This document shows, in pieces, positions 35,760 through 46,548 of a stretch of DNA of 64,000 nt. Below the pieces are notes generated by a model, which saw only the letters and a program-made list of their open reading frames with translations, made no database searches and was not told where the DNA came from. Origin of the DNA: Pocillopora verrucosa (taxonomy: Eukaryota > Cnidaria > Anthozoa > Scleractinia > Pocilloporidae); contig NC_089320.1 in assembly GCF_036669915.1 (NCBI RefSeq), forward strand, positions 13,878,287 to 13,942,286. The letters run 5' to 3'. The translations under genes and the position numbers were made by a program. Numbering within the stretch: position 1 is the first letter of the stretch; every line of letters begins with the position of its first letter.

Positions 35760-38717
35760 TCTTTCTACTTCCTTACCTCAGGATTATAATTTGCTGAAAG
35801 CAATCTTCGCAGCGAAGATTCTTTTTCTGTTCAAGCTATTTACTACAAAAACGTTGTCAAATTTCAGTTTCACTGAGATAGAAACTGATCATCCTCGGAA
35901 CGCATTTGCGCTAAACAGCGGTTTAACACGACGGAACACTGATACTTCTTGTTTTCTTTGTCTCAAGCGTTTCATTTTCGTTGAAAGCGAAATCAAATAA
36001 ATATGCAACAGTAATAAGATACATTGGAAAAGCCTCTTAAAGCTTAGATAAACTGTTTTATTTAATTAAAAGCCTTTCTACTTCTGATAACATCGAGAAT
36101 TATGTTAAAGGTCAAACGTGACTGACTCATCGATTAAGTGTTGTCTGGGTTTCTAGGATTTTCTTTTGGTTTTCAACGCCTAATTCACACTCTAGATTAG
36201 GTACAAAACGCATCTATAATAAAGATTAAGCAAAACGCGACCCTGAGTACATATTTCTAGCCACAAATTTGCAATTTGTCAGACTTCCAAAAAAGACTTC
36301 GTTAGGGCACGCAAGCGTCCACTTTGTATAGGTAATCACATGAGGCCAAGTACTATTAAGGATTAATTGCACGAGAGTTTTCAAAATTTTCCAAAATTGC
36401 CCGAGTCGCGAAGCGACGAGGGCAATTTGGAAAATTTTGAAAACTCAAGTGCAATTAATCCTTAATAGTACGAGGTCTCATGGGATTACTTGTTTATCAA
36501 TAAAGGGCAAAATTTATACGAAGGAAAATCACGCGCGCAGTCTAGTTTTAACAAATTTCAAGATAACGAACGGTTGCTATGCAACGGATTAGCCAATCAT
36601 TAACAGGTAATCATGCCCTCTCTTGATTACTAAAAATGCCCTCGATTAAGAAAAAATGCCCTCTCTCTCAACCAATCAGCGCTCAGTAATTTTGCCCTTT
36701 ATTGATAAAGTCAGTAATCAAACGGATGTTTTCGGTTATGCTCGATCGGTTTAAATTTGACATGACACCAAATTTTCCCGACTAAGGGTAACGTTCGGTG
36801 ATTCGATTCTCCCCTGCCGGTATTTCCCTCGACGTTTCGTATGTTAGTCCCAATCAATTTTTAGAGCGAGTTTCGCCTGTGGATATGTACCGGAAGATAT
36901 TCAAAGTTGAAAGAAATATCGCCGACAGGTTATCGAATACATTGTATTGCCTTAAATTCCTAGTGGAGCCCCAAAGAAGCAAAGAAATGCAATCGATGAT
37001 ACATACGGCATTACGTAATTTCCGCGCATAAAGGTGTATGGTAGGTGAATGTGTGTCTAGAAGATCGCATTGAGGCATTTACTCTGTTGCTTAGTCTTCA
37101 TGTCAAAATTCTGTTGACATTTGACATTTTTTTGGTTTGTTTTCGGCAATAAGCATAAATTAAGATGCACGAAGGCAACAAATGATGACTAAGCGGAGAT
37201 TTTGTTCGATTATTTTTTCTGTGTTAACCTGAAGTTTTGTTGCCTTCTACTCATGACAATTGAATAATACTCTTGTAACATCGCTTAGAACGTGTCTATA
37301 TGTGTTTGCATTCCGTTCCCCAGTATGTGTCAACTAAACATAGATAACACTTATTCTAAAAAGATCAAGTTCGAAAAGAGATAAGTATTAGTCTTAAAAT
37401 TTTATCATAATAACGTCCTATGCCAAATTTTGAAATACAAAGGAAATGAAAAGAAATGGCAATAATAGAAAAAGTATCAGGGGAACAACACCGGTAAAAC
37501 CCATTGGTGGCCGTTTGAAAAAAATCAACTTGCTATTTATAATTGATCAGCCATTCATGTCCGGTTGTTTCATTGCTTTCAGTTAAGGTTCATGTAGCTA
37601 TTCCAAATCCATATATAGAACTTTATAAAGATTAGTACTAAAAATTCAGCGAAAATGGTTTTCATTCTCTTCTTTTCACCTTAGAGCGTTAGAGAAAAGG
37701 ATGTCCGGTCGCCATGTACTGCTCTAGTTCAGTGGGACACATTTCGTCATCTAATTTAGAAGTTATTAAGTCTTAAAATATATCAAACTATTCCTTAGGA
37801 CACAATAATTATTTTGCCCTCCCCGAAATACGTCAAAATTTTTCATTTCAAAGATGGTGAACAACATGTATGGCCAGAGAACAATGAATATCAGTAACTT
37901 TCACCTGCTGACACACCCTGTGTTTAGGGGGTGGCGAATGCTCTGCACAAAACCTTTTTCCAGAACTGAGTTTATTCATGTGAGCCCGCGTCTTCCTAAT
38001 CTTTGAAAAATCCAAATTATTGATGAAGCACAAGAGAAGGCCTCCAGATTTTTAGCCAGAGAGGTTAGAAACAATTTGAAAGTGAACATGTAATGCGATA
38101 TCAGAGAACCCAGAGAGCATAAAACGTCTAATGGTATATTCATGCTTAGATACTTTATTTTTTCCTCTGAGATTAGTAATTCAACATCATATGAAAAATA
38201 TTGTCGATGCCATCTGCTGGTCACCATTTTCTGAAATACAATCAGACGCATAAGGCAAATAATTTTTTCCACTTCGCAAAGGAGTGTATAATAGGAAAAA
38301 AAGCCAGCGATGTTTTCACGGCAAAATCAACAGGGAAGATTAGGAGAAGCAGAGATTACACAGGAACAGAACAAATAATGGAAATACAATATCTTTTTTT
38401 TTCTACCCAACTGGGACCTATTTGTGACGGGGTGATCAAAGTCTGAAATGGATGCGTATAACTGTCAGGTTCTCTTCTTGAGGCTGCACTCAACCTTAGT
38501 ATTCATATTTTCCATACTGTTCTCTACAAGGGGTGGACAGTTAAGGAGAATTTGTTTAACAGTCAAAAGCTTCTTTGGTTGGTGATCATTTTGTTTATTC
38601 TCTTAACTTAAAAATGTGTAAGGAGAAATTCCCTTAGCTTAAATCTGTAAGAAGAAATTAGATGCTAGTCACTCTCAGAGGTAAAGGATTCAACATTGCA
38701 TTTTTATCAATCTGAAG
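35760..38717. other. Intergenic region between GPCR copy 2 and the MACPF gene
   Basis: Up to 37424 this is segment B of unit 2, including the foldback element. From 37425 to 38717 no gene was recognised. A short plus-strand frame starting at 38448 (MDAYNCQVLFLRL) encodes a hydrophobic stretch that could be a secretion leader for the MACPF gene, but no good donor follows it, so it is not included in that gene. Confidence 0.45.
36329..36711. mobile_element. Foldback (MITE-like) element
   Basis: Left part: 36329-36491 is an almost perfect hairpin. Its arms run from GGTAATCACATGAGGCC to GGTCTCATGGGATTACTT around a GTCGCGAAGCGAC centre near 36411. Right part: TTTATCAATAAAGGGCAAAATT at 36492-36513 is the inverse of AATTTTGCCCTTTATTGATAAA at about 36690-36711. 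The whole piece is missing from the matching position in the two other copies of segment B, so it is a later insertion. There is no coding capacity. Confidence 0.75.
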
Positions 38718-39209
38718 ATCAAGTTGGATATCATGCCTGATAAAGGATGGAGCACACCTGATATGTTTTTACCCCCTGGTTATCACCTGGGAGCATCTAT
38801 TTCGGGTGTAACGAAGGATGATAAAGAAGTCGGGGATGTTCCCTATGCATATGCTCCAGCTACTGGTTTGGGATATGTGATGATGAATGGATGCTGGGGA
38901 AAGAATTACACAGCAAGTGTTGTTATAACGCAAAATGGACATCAATTGTCTGCCAGGTGTGAAGTGGTCAGGCTTCTTCTTTTACTAGACGTCTTTAGCT
39001 CTTTTTTTGGGGTAATTTAGTATTAACTGATCATAAATTGGCCACCGTAAAGAGTTTAAAGGTAACGTTTCGAACGTTAGCCCTTCGTCAATCGCTCCGA
39101 CGAACGCTCGAAGCCCGGCTCAGCTTTTAAACTCTTCACGGTGGCCAATTTACGCTATTAACTCAGTTGATAATACTAAATTACCCTGTTATATATACTC
39201 TTCCACGAA

Positions 39210-39246
<37 letters not shown>

Positions 39247-42064
39247 GTTCATTTGTCTTCATTTTTTTCGGTCTCTCTTTTGAATGAGTTCTTGCATGCT
39301 ATCTCACCATGGAAAGTAAGCTTGGTTAAAATTATTATTTGAGGAGCACCATTTTCATGAGTAGCGTCGTTTTCTAGGTAGCTCGTTTTCCTCATTCTGA
39401 GGAAAAGACCCCTTCCGGTATCGTTTATTTAGTGAGAAATCTCAATATTTTTACCCTTGATCACCAATGACAAATTTCTCGCATACTCTTCAGAGGCAAG
39501 TGATTAAACTTTCGACATATCACAGTCAGGCAAGAGGGCGTTTTGGGTGATATCTGTCTTTATCCACGGTTGCAAAGATACAATAGCCGTTAACTTCCTT
39601 ACTACCTTTCAACATTTGATGTTTCCTCATTTCTTGACCGTCAGAATATGATTGATGGGGCGGCTTTTCTTAGCGTTGGGTTTGATGGTCGCGGAGAGTA
39701 CAGTCCGCAGTCAAGAAAAATGAGTATTGTGAAACGAAACTGCAAAAACAAGGCAACGTGAATATGAACATGTACAGATAAGATTATAAAATTTTAACCG
39801 CATGGTTACACAGTAGACGAAAGACAAAGAAATGAGTAAAGTAAAGTTGTCATTGATTCACAGGTTGTACCAATCGTTTTCTGATTTTATTACGTGGTCT
39901 ATCTTACTGGCGTAGTATTGCCCTCTTTGATTCTGAAAAAGACAAATTTTTTTCAGTGGCCATATATATTTGGAAGCATCTAAGGAACTTCTGAGGAAAA
40001 TTTTTCCGGCAGTTTCAGCAACAAGAGTCTAAAAGACGTCTTCAGGCCATGAAAACAAAGAGAGCTTCCGATTTTTTTTCGGAAATTCTGTCGAAAAATA
40101 ATTTTGTCATGTTATATGTCAGTTATTGATTTAACATATTCAGCCAGTTTAGCTCCTTGCTGCGTTTTTATGGACCTCGACTTTGTCTGTTGAACTTGGC
40201 AAAAATCGTCCAGTCATGCCCTTAGGCTTGGTCAATAAAACATATATTATTATACTTGACTGGTTACCTTACGGCCGTTTCAGTTACGACGAGTACGATG
40301 TACCAGACACCATGAACGTCCATGGAATTTACGATACCTCAGCCACAATGCAGACGTCCGAGAGCCGAAGGGAATTCCAGAAATATTTGCAGCAGGAAGC
40401 AGGTGTGTCAGAATTGTATTTTGGGTTTTATGCCGGCGCTAAGAAGGCTTGGGGCAGCTCCGAGTCGGGCGCTAAGCAGCAGTACATGTCTGTGCTGGAT
40501 GTCGATGTGGACAGGTGGGTACCGGAAATTTCACCAACAAATAATTCAAATAATATGTCCAGGGAGAAATTTTATTCATCCCTAGGCGAACAAAACATAC
40601 AAACTGCCAATAAACAAAAATATTGCGTTTTACTTAACTGAAGCAAATTTCATTGCTATTGTCCATGGAAAGGTATGAAGTGTTCATGGACGAAGTTAAA
40701 CCTCAAGATTTGAGCTTAACGTTTCTGCGAGAGTTCATGAGCCTCCCTAAGTCATACTTCGATGCAGGAGCACCAATAAAGTACCGTAAGTTGAACAAAC
40801 TATGCTTAATCGACATAAATTTTAATTTGCACTTGTTGTTTTCGTTGCTTTGCGATGTTGGTCCGCTTCCAGTGAAGTGAGTCTCGATTTTTTCCTTTTT
40901 GCTGAAAAACAGAAAATTTTATCCAGAGATGGGGAACACACTATATCAAATCAGCTAAACTTGGAGGTCAACTGGAAATTCATAAGACGATGGATGCTAG
41001 TCAAGCGGGAAGTAAGACACAATTTTCAGAAAAAATGGAAGTGGAATACAAAACTCTTTTTGCAAGTGTTGGAGCAAAATATAAAAAGGAAGGAGGGCAT
41101 TCAGTGAGGGTGGAAACCAAAACAACATCCACAGTAGTGGAAGCCAAAGGAGGAAGTCAGGATATTGCATCTATCCTTTCTTATGTTTACACGCCAACAT
41201 TCAAGACAGAGTTCAAGGAATGGCTGCAATCCATTCCCCAATACCCCAAGGCTTTTAAATTCCAGATGAATTCTGTGACAGAATTAGTGAACTTCCGCGC
41301 CAACGATTTGTTCCCAGATGAGGTGTGTTAATTAGACAATAGCGGAACTTCTGTTAAACCAGCTGCAACATGTCTTAGTATACACGGGTAGATAGTGCTT
41401 TTCGCAGGCGCTGATTAGCTGGTTCGGAGGTGACTAGCAAATATTATTATTAACCTCGACGCTTTGTGGATCGGTTAATATCCACCACTATTCACCTCCA
41501 CTTTTTATCTGCCAGGGTCAGTTGTTCCGTAAGCCCACACATGCCTACCGAGAGATATTTAATTGCATGTACCTTGGGATAAATTAGGTGTTATGAAAAG
41601 AGCGGCGGTCATCCCGAGTAAAAGTTCTACTCTTGCTAATCAGACTTCTGGTACTTCCCGTTTGCGCGTGTTGTTCGAGGCAGTTTATCCCAATTGTCCA
41701 ACAATATGTTTAGGACTAATTTTCTATGGAATGAGACTGCATGTATTTTGACTTTCACTCTATTAAAATGAAAGTATAATCTTCAAATTTCCTCTCAAAC
41801 TGCGTGTGTAGACTGAGTAGAAATCAATTAAGAGACTCAGATACTGTTTGCCACATACCATAGGTAAAGTGGGGCTGCGAAGGAGAAGCAGCAGAGCTAC
41901 AAACAGAAAAAGATGGACATAAGTTCTATTACATCACTGGCACGGGCGGAAAAAAGGAAAAAGTTTATTGCAAGCAGGACAGTAGGAGAAGCCTGGAGAT
42001 CGCAATAACGGATAAAAGGACAAGTCTGCAAAGGGCAATTGCGATCTACATGGAAGATGTATAA
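38718..42064 (+). CDS. MACPF (perforin-like) domain protein, 5' end not found
   Basis: Five exons fit in phase: 38718-38956, 40284-40514, 40673-40785, 40913-41322 and 41864-42064 (phases 2, 2, 1, 0), giving 397 residues to a TAA stop. The diagnostic MACPF motif WGTHYIKSAKLGG starts exon 4. The preceding segment (LYFGFYAGAKKAWG, SFYD-like LPKSYFDAG) and the following long amphipathic segment fit the domain fold. Exon 1 (MPDKGWSTPDMF) is an unrecognised N-terminal region. The last exon is a short Cys- and Lys-rich C-terminal region. MACPF proteins form membrane pores in immunity, venom or egg defence; which role applies here cannot be told. No signal peptide was located, so an upstream exon is probably missing. 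A dispersed repeat and a MITE-like repeat sit in introns 1 and 4. The neighbour downstream is a pentraxin-like pseudogene. Confidence 0.75.
39040..39250 (-). repeat. Dispersed repeat, palindromic copy in a MACPF intron
   Basis: GGCCACCGTAAAGAGTTTAAA and TTTAAACTCTTCACGGTGGCC face each other across about 60 bp. The minus strand carries TGACGAAGGGCTAACG, TTC and GAAACGTTA, a degenerate hammerhead-like core. A tail with TACTCTTCCAC, CGCAGCACCACAGTTTCTTT and ACTTACCCCC matches the copies at 18.1 and 29.4 kb. Confidence 0.65.
41390..41530. repeat. Short dispersed MITE-like repeat, second copy
   Basis: Shares GTGCTTTTCGCA, GCTGATTAGCTGG, a GTGACTAGCAAATATTATT core, ACCTCGACGCTTTG and CGGTTAATATCCACC with the type seen near 2.8 kb. 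It is located in the last intron of the MACPF gene. Confidence 0.5.
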
Positions 42065-42714
42065 TCATAAAACTGTGATTTTCGGAGTCTTTCCAATGTA
42101 AATGACGAAGCTAAGTCTGAGGAAATTCCTTTTGAACATAACTACTTTGGAGGGATTTTTTCAAGCTCTATTCTATTCTTTGCATCTAGTGACATGTCCA
42201 GGACTGATTTAAAAAACTTTTTGAGTTTATACGAGTTTTTAAATAAGCTAACCTGATTTATATATATCTTTTAATTAGCTGTGATATGACCACTTTTAGG
42301 ACCATTTCTGAGTAACTCTGTAAAGTTCACCATTGGTCTTTTTAGTTTCAAACTTGCACCGAAAGTAAACTGTGTCAGAGTGTTTAAATGCGTCGTTATC
42401 GTCAGTTTTAAGCCAAGATTGTCATCATTTGATAAATAATGAAACACTTTAGGATCAATAATTTCCTCATAAAAACAGATTTGTAGTTTTGTAAATTTGT
42501 AGCAGGAGGGTGTTATACTCAGACGTTGTTGGTCAGAGTACATGTGACTCGAGAGTCTTCCTACCTACCATTCATGTGATTTCAAGAGGATTTATGTCGC
42601 TTTGATGTCTTTTTTCTGACATCATCTTTTTTAAAGACGGCCTTCTTTCTATCGTTGATAAGAAAAGCCACTCGTGATGCAAAGAGTTGTTCCATTTATT
42701 TCTTTAATTTTCAG

Positions 42715-45138
42715 GCTGTAAGGCACCAAACAGCGATGAACAGTGCTATGCATGCCGAGTTGTGAAGGAGGCGGGCACAAATAAATGCCTTGAAGATTGT
42801 CCATCAACATGCATGATAAACAAGAAAAAGGAGTGCGTTAGTGAGTACATTTTTCAGTGCATAATGTTACCACAGAGAACCACATAAAATCATGACGAGA
42901 TTGGAGTGTGAACTTGACTAAACTACACACGGTTTAGTTCAGGTGCGTCAGTGAGTGCATATTTCAGTGTACAATGTTACCACAGAACATCACATAAAAC
43001 CATAACGAGATGTGGGTATGAACTTAATTGTTTGAACTTGGTAAGGAAAATTTCGCAATGAAATACTGATATTCCTCAAGGAGATCAAGTATTCAGCCTT
43101 TTGGTTGGATTCCGTTGTTTACGCTTCGCAAAATTCTATGATTCTTCTGGAGTCACTTTCTAAACTACGATTGGAGATTTTCTTCTTACCTGGGCTAAGA
43201 TGTATAAATATAGATACTGTAAAATTGCACTCAAAACCAAGTCTTCCCTACAACATTTTGGCCCATCACACCCTTGGTAGGATGTTTTCTTGCAAGAGCC
43301 TCCGCCATTTAATGTCATCGCCCAGTCCAATAAATAAAATGACCGTGGTGATAACAGACTTGAGGCGGATGAAATGACCACTGGAAATGAATGGTGGGAT
43401 TCACGAGCAAAAAACAAGATACAAAACATGGCAATTAATTTTGTAACTTGTAGCACATTAGGAAACGTTGTGTCTCCAAAATGAAGACGTTATCAAAACA
43501 GAGAAGAATATTTTGCCGCATTCGAAGAAATAGGTAACGTCAATTCATAATTTGTTTCGTGGTTGTTTAGCAATGAAATTTACCGCAAACATCAACGTTC
43601 CCGTAACATTTTCTTCGCTCTTGTGGGGGCCAGGCAGGTGAGTTATTTATCATGCGATGCTTAAACAGCAACAACAACAACTTCAACAAGAAAACAGCCA
43701 CACAATCAAGGTGGAGATCAAACCCATGCTCGTTATGTCCAGTTCAAACTTTTGAATTATACATATATACTTTGAATTAGGATCTTACCACGCTAAACTG
43801 GAAGGGAACTTTCATGACGAGAGGGATATCTCAGTTGGGGATGAATTTAGCGCATGTATTTGGTTTAAGACGGTGGAAGGAGCCTGACGGGGAAATAGGA
43901 TTCGCCTGCTTTGGTTGTATATGACAGGAATGAACATGCTTATCCATTTAACGCGGGAAGGAGAAAATATCATGCTACAATATGTACACGGTGGTATCAA
44001 TGAAAAGTAAGTTAAGTTATGAAAACATTTTGCGTTGTTTTGGTTTCCTTCATCCTCCTCGTTTGTACTTTTTGCACACAGCTCACAGCCTCAACCAAAA
44101 TCCATTTTGATCTTCATAATACTCAGACATCCCTACTGGTTCATTAAGACCTGTCGCGCGTTTCTCTCTCATTTATTTATGGACCACCGCTTCAAAATTG
44201 ACGAATTTTCACGGCGCAAAAATAGCAACCGAAAGAAAAAAAAAAAAAAACCGCAATCAACCTTCTTCTTCCTTCATGAACCCACGGAGATAACTTCCGC
44301 CAAACTGAATGTTTCCGTGACATCAGAACTTTTTTGTCGCAATTTTGTGCTATGTAGATTAAACATGATTATGGCGGTTTCTTCCACCAGAGACAATCAA
44401 AATAGATCGAAACTCTGTGATCAAGGTTAGGTACATGGCCTCCTGAACCACCTGGAGCAACAGACACTTTTCCTGAACGAGTGAATTTCTGATCTTCAAC
44501 CCCGTACTTTGCATTTATGAGGAGCTGTTTAAGTTCCCGATTAACTGCACCATGAGCGGCGAAAGCTTATTCCATTTCCTAAGTTTATAGAGCACAATTC
44601 ACAAAAAAATTCTCTTGGAGTTCTAGACTTCACTAAATTGAAGAATTTGCTTCACAGACAAAACTTTGATGTTTTAAAAGACAAGGAATGACACCAATTC
44701 TGTAACTTATGGTCGATCAACACAGCGGCGTGGTCATTTTATCTAGATGGTAGAAGGGTTAAATACGGAACTTATAAAGACTTCATCGGGAGACAATTGG
44801 CCAAAATAGAATTCGCTAGCTCAGGTAACACGATGAAAATGCTCGTTACACAGTTCAACCTTTGGGACCGAGTCCTTACCAATCGAGAAATCGAAACCTT
44901 TGCAAAAACGTGTATCCAGGGAATAGGAAATCTTTTTTCCTGGGCTGATTTGTATGATAAATCAAAGAAAAGTCGTTACGTCCGGCCTTCCTCGTGCAAA
45001 TCCGCTCCCGAATTTTTATCAACAACAGCATCGACGACCACGACCAGGGAAACGCGTATTTCTTTACAAGACGAAGACGCACCTGGGCTTGGGAAACAGT
45101 TTGGAAAAGAAATTAATTTTGTCTTTACTACGTTGTGA
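42715..45138 (+). pseudogene. Degraded pentraxin/LamG-like gene with a Cys-rich first module
   Basis: Pieces in order: a phase 1-1 Cys-rich exon at 42715-42840 (CYACRVVKEAG, CPSTCMINKK); a short exon at 43571-43637; an exon around 43781-44008 starting with YHAKLEGNF and FSACIWFKT, as in pentraxin domains; and a last exon up to 45138 with WSFYLDGRR and FNLWDRVLTNREI, the end of a pentraxin fold. Breaks: a TGA about 12 codons after FSACIWFKT, a phase mismatch between the second and third pieces, and a TGA in the last exon just before HQFCNLW, where pentraxins usually have Trp. A Ser/Thr-rich tail follows. The Cys-rich exon cannot join the MACPF last exon in phase, so I assign it here. Pentraxin-fold proteins bind ligands such as phosphocholine with Ca2+; this copy looks non-functional. 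Confidence 0.65.
42834..43040. repeat. Tandem direct repeat with about 112-bp period
   Basis: GCGTTAGTGAGTACATTTTTCAG is followed 112 bp later by GCGTCAGTGAGTGCATATTTCAG, and both continue with ATGTTACCACAGA and CACATAAAA. The repeat begins at the 3' splice-donor end of the Cys-rich exon and duplicates the donor. Confidence 0.8.
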
Positions 45139-45480
45139 ATTTAAGCTAAATACAATATATAGCCAATAAGGACTTATTCAAGTACAAGTTGTAATAACAA
45201 TAAATTGATGATGATTATAACCTCTTAAAACTTACATAAAGCGCTATTTATAGAATGAATTAACGCTTAAAAAACCATACGATGCCAAATAATCACGGAA
45301 ACTGTTCCTCTTGCTAATTGCGAATGGTAAGTTTGAACGTTTCTTGCACTTATTCGTCTGATGAGCGTTTTCAGGCCTTTAAACTGATAAATTCCCCGGA
45401 AATTAAGTCTCCATTCCAAAAATGCTTAAAATTGGTTATTACCCTTTTCGACTCTGCGAGTCATATTTAATTAAACTTTG
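45139..45480. other. Short intergenic region at the start of the second tandem duplication
   Basis: No gene. The left breakpoint of the second duplication lies at about 45352 (ATTCGTCTG followed by AGCGTTTTCAGG). Confidence 0.5.
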
Positions 45481-46503
45481 CTACTCCTGTACTGTTGGAT
45501 TAAATCTTCCAAAACTGATATCACTTGAGACGGTGTTATTAGCTATGCTCAATGTCGACAGTTCAATATTCACTGAGACTGACCTATGCCGCCTTAGAAA
45601 TGCACGGCACGTTAGAATACTCTTAAAAGCCTTCCGGAAATTTTTTAACCTCCACGCATATACGAATGGATTCACACCAGAGTTTGCCATCACAAGAACA
45701 AACTGGATGTCTCTTACCCAGTGAATAAACTCACAGCCGCAAGTGTAGCAAAAGTTAACGATATAGATACATACACACGAAGGCACGTAGCACGCTAAAA
45801 ATAACAAAAGGACAATCAACAGCGTCTTTGTAAACTTCCTCTCTCTTTTCATGGCTTGTTTCATGACGACGTTCTCCTCTGTACTGTCGTGTAAACTGTC
45901 CCAGTGACGGACTTGATATCGCAAATACTTGAAAATCTTCACGTTCGTGAAAATTAGCACCGCGAAAGTAACCGCAACAGCAGTGCTTGCAAAGACAAAC
46001 CGGAACCTGTTGTAGCCCACGATGAAATAGATTAAGGACAAGAGAATCGAAGTGGTCCAAACCAAACACGAGATAAACAAAGCTCTTGTTGGGTTCAGTT
46101 TGCTTCGGTAATGCAAAGGATATGTGATAGCAATGTATCGGTCCAACGCCAAGGCTGTTAGGCTGAGCAGAGAGGCAGAACAGGAAATGAAGTAGCATAC
46201 ATGCATCCACCGCCGGAATCCTTGCAAATTCTCCACACGTTTTAGCCCTTCGGAGATTAGGTATATGGTACCCATTGGTGCGGTGACAAGCCCCACAATA
46301 AGATCTGCCAGTCCCAGATTGGCAACGAAGAAGCTGAATGGCGAACGCAGGTCTCTGTTGGGATCTAGGAGAACGGCGATCACCACTAAAAAGTTGCCTA
46401 CAATAGCGACAATTGATGATAATATTGTCGTAGAAGCCGAGGTGAATGATAAATAAGTTGGAGCTGAGATATTATTGCACGGATACAAACCCAAAAGGGA
46501 CAT
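45481..46503 (-). CDS. Melanocortin-like class A GPCR, copy 3
   Basis: Intronless, 340 residues from MSLLGLYPCNN. This start is chosen because the other three copies begin with the same MSL context; the frame stays open to an ATG at 46548, which would add 15 residues. Class A marks: GNFLVVIAV (TM1), NLGLADL (TM2), DRYIAITYP (TM3), CYVPS in place of CWxP (TM6), NPFVYAWRLKNFRKAF (TM7 and helix 8). There is a Cys cluster CYTCGC before TM7. No Cys occurs at the top of TM3 and the second extracellular loop is very short, both as in melanocortin receptors. The second intracellular side has a conserved KREKK-like basic stretch before TM6 (MKRERKFTK). Closest relative: copy 4. Ligand unknown. Confidence 0.86.
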   Translation of the reverse strand: MSLLGLYPCNNISAPTYLSFTSASTTILSSIVAIVGNFLVVIAVLLDPNRDLRSPFSFFVANLGLADLIVGLVTAPMGTIYLISEGLKRVENLQGFRRWMHVCYFISCSASLLSLTALALDRYIAITYPLHYRSKLNPTRALFISCLVWTTSILLSLIYFIVGYNRFRFVFASTAVAVTFAVLIFTNVKIFKYLRYQVRHWDSLHDSTEENVVMKQAMKRERKFTKTLLIVLLLFLACYVPSCVCIYIVNFCYTCGCEFIHWVRDIQFVLVMANSGVNPFVYAWRLKNFRKAFKSILTCRAFLRRHRSVSVNIELSTLSIANNTVSSDISFGRFNPTVQE

Positions 46504-46548
46504 TCTGTTGAGATAAACGGCTGTGTTATGATTCAATAAAAAGACCAA

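Larger units (their letters stand above)
30348..37424. repeat. Tandem segmental duplication, unit 2 (GPCR copy 2)
   Basis: The second unit of the duplication starting at 22527. Relative to unit 1 it carries extra DNA at about 30684-31229 and 32908-33345, plus a foldback element at about 36329-36711, and it lacks about 200 bp found near 23.1 kb. It has only one copy of segment B. Confidence 0.85.

Noticed and set aside
38448-38583. Signal-peptide exon of the MACPF gene (MDAYNCQVLF...)
   Set aside because: Hydrophobic and well placed, but no convincing GT donor in a phase that joins exon 38718-38956.
42715-42840. Cys-rich exon as the C-terminal EGF-like part of the MACPF protein
   Set aside because: The MACPF last exon offers only a phase 0 donor-like site before its stop, while this exon needs phase 1; joining them gives an early stop.
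44035-44430. Plus-strand frame of 131 residues in the pentraxin pseudogene
   Set aside because: Low-complexity Lys and Ser/Phe-rich translation overlapping a poly-A tract; no splice or homology support.
45755-46210. Minus-strand frames inside the GPCRs (also 51648-52103)
   Set aside because: Alternate-frame shadows conserved only because the two GPCR copies are nearly identical.
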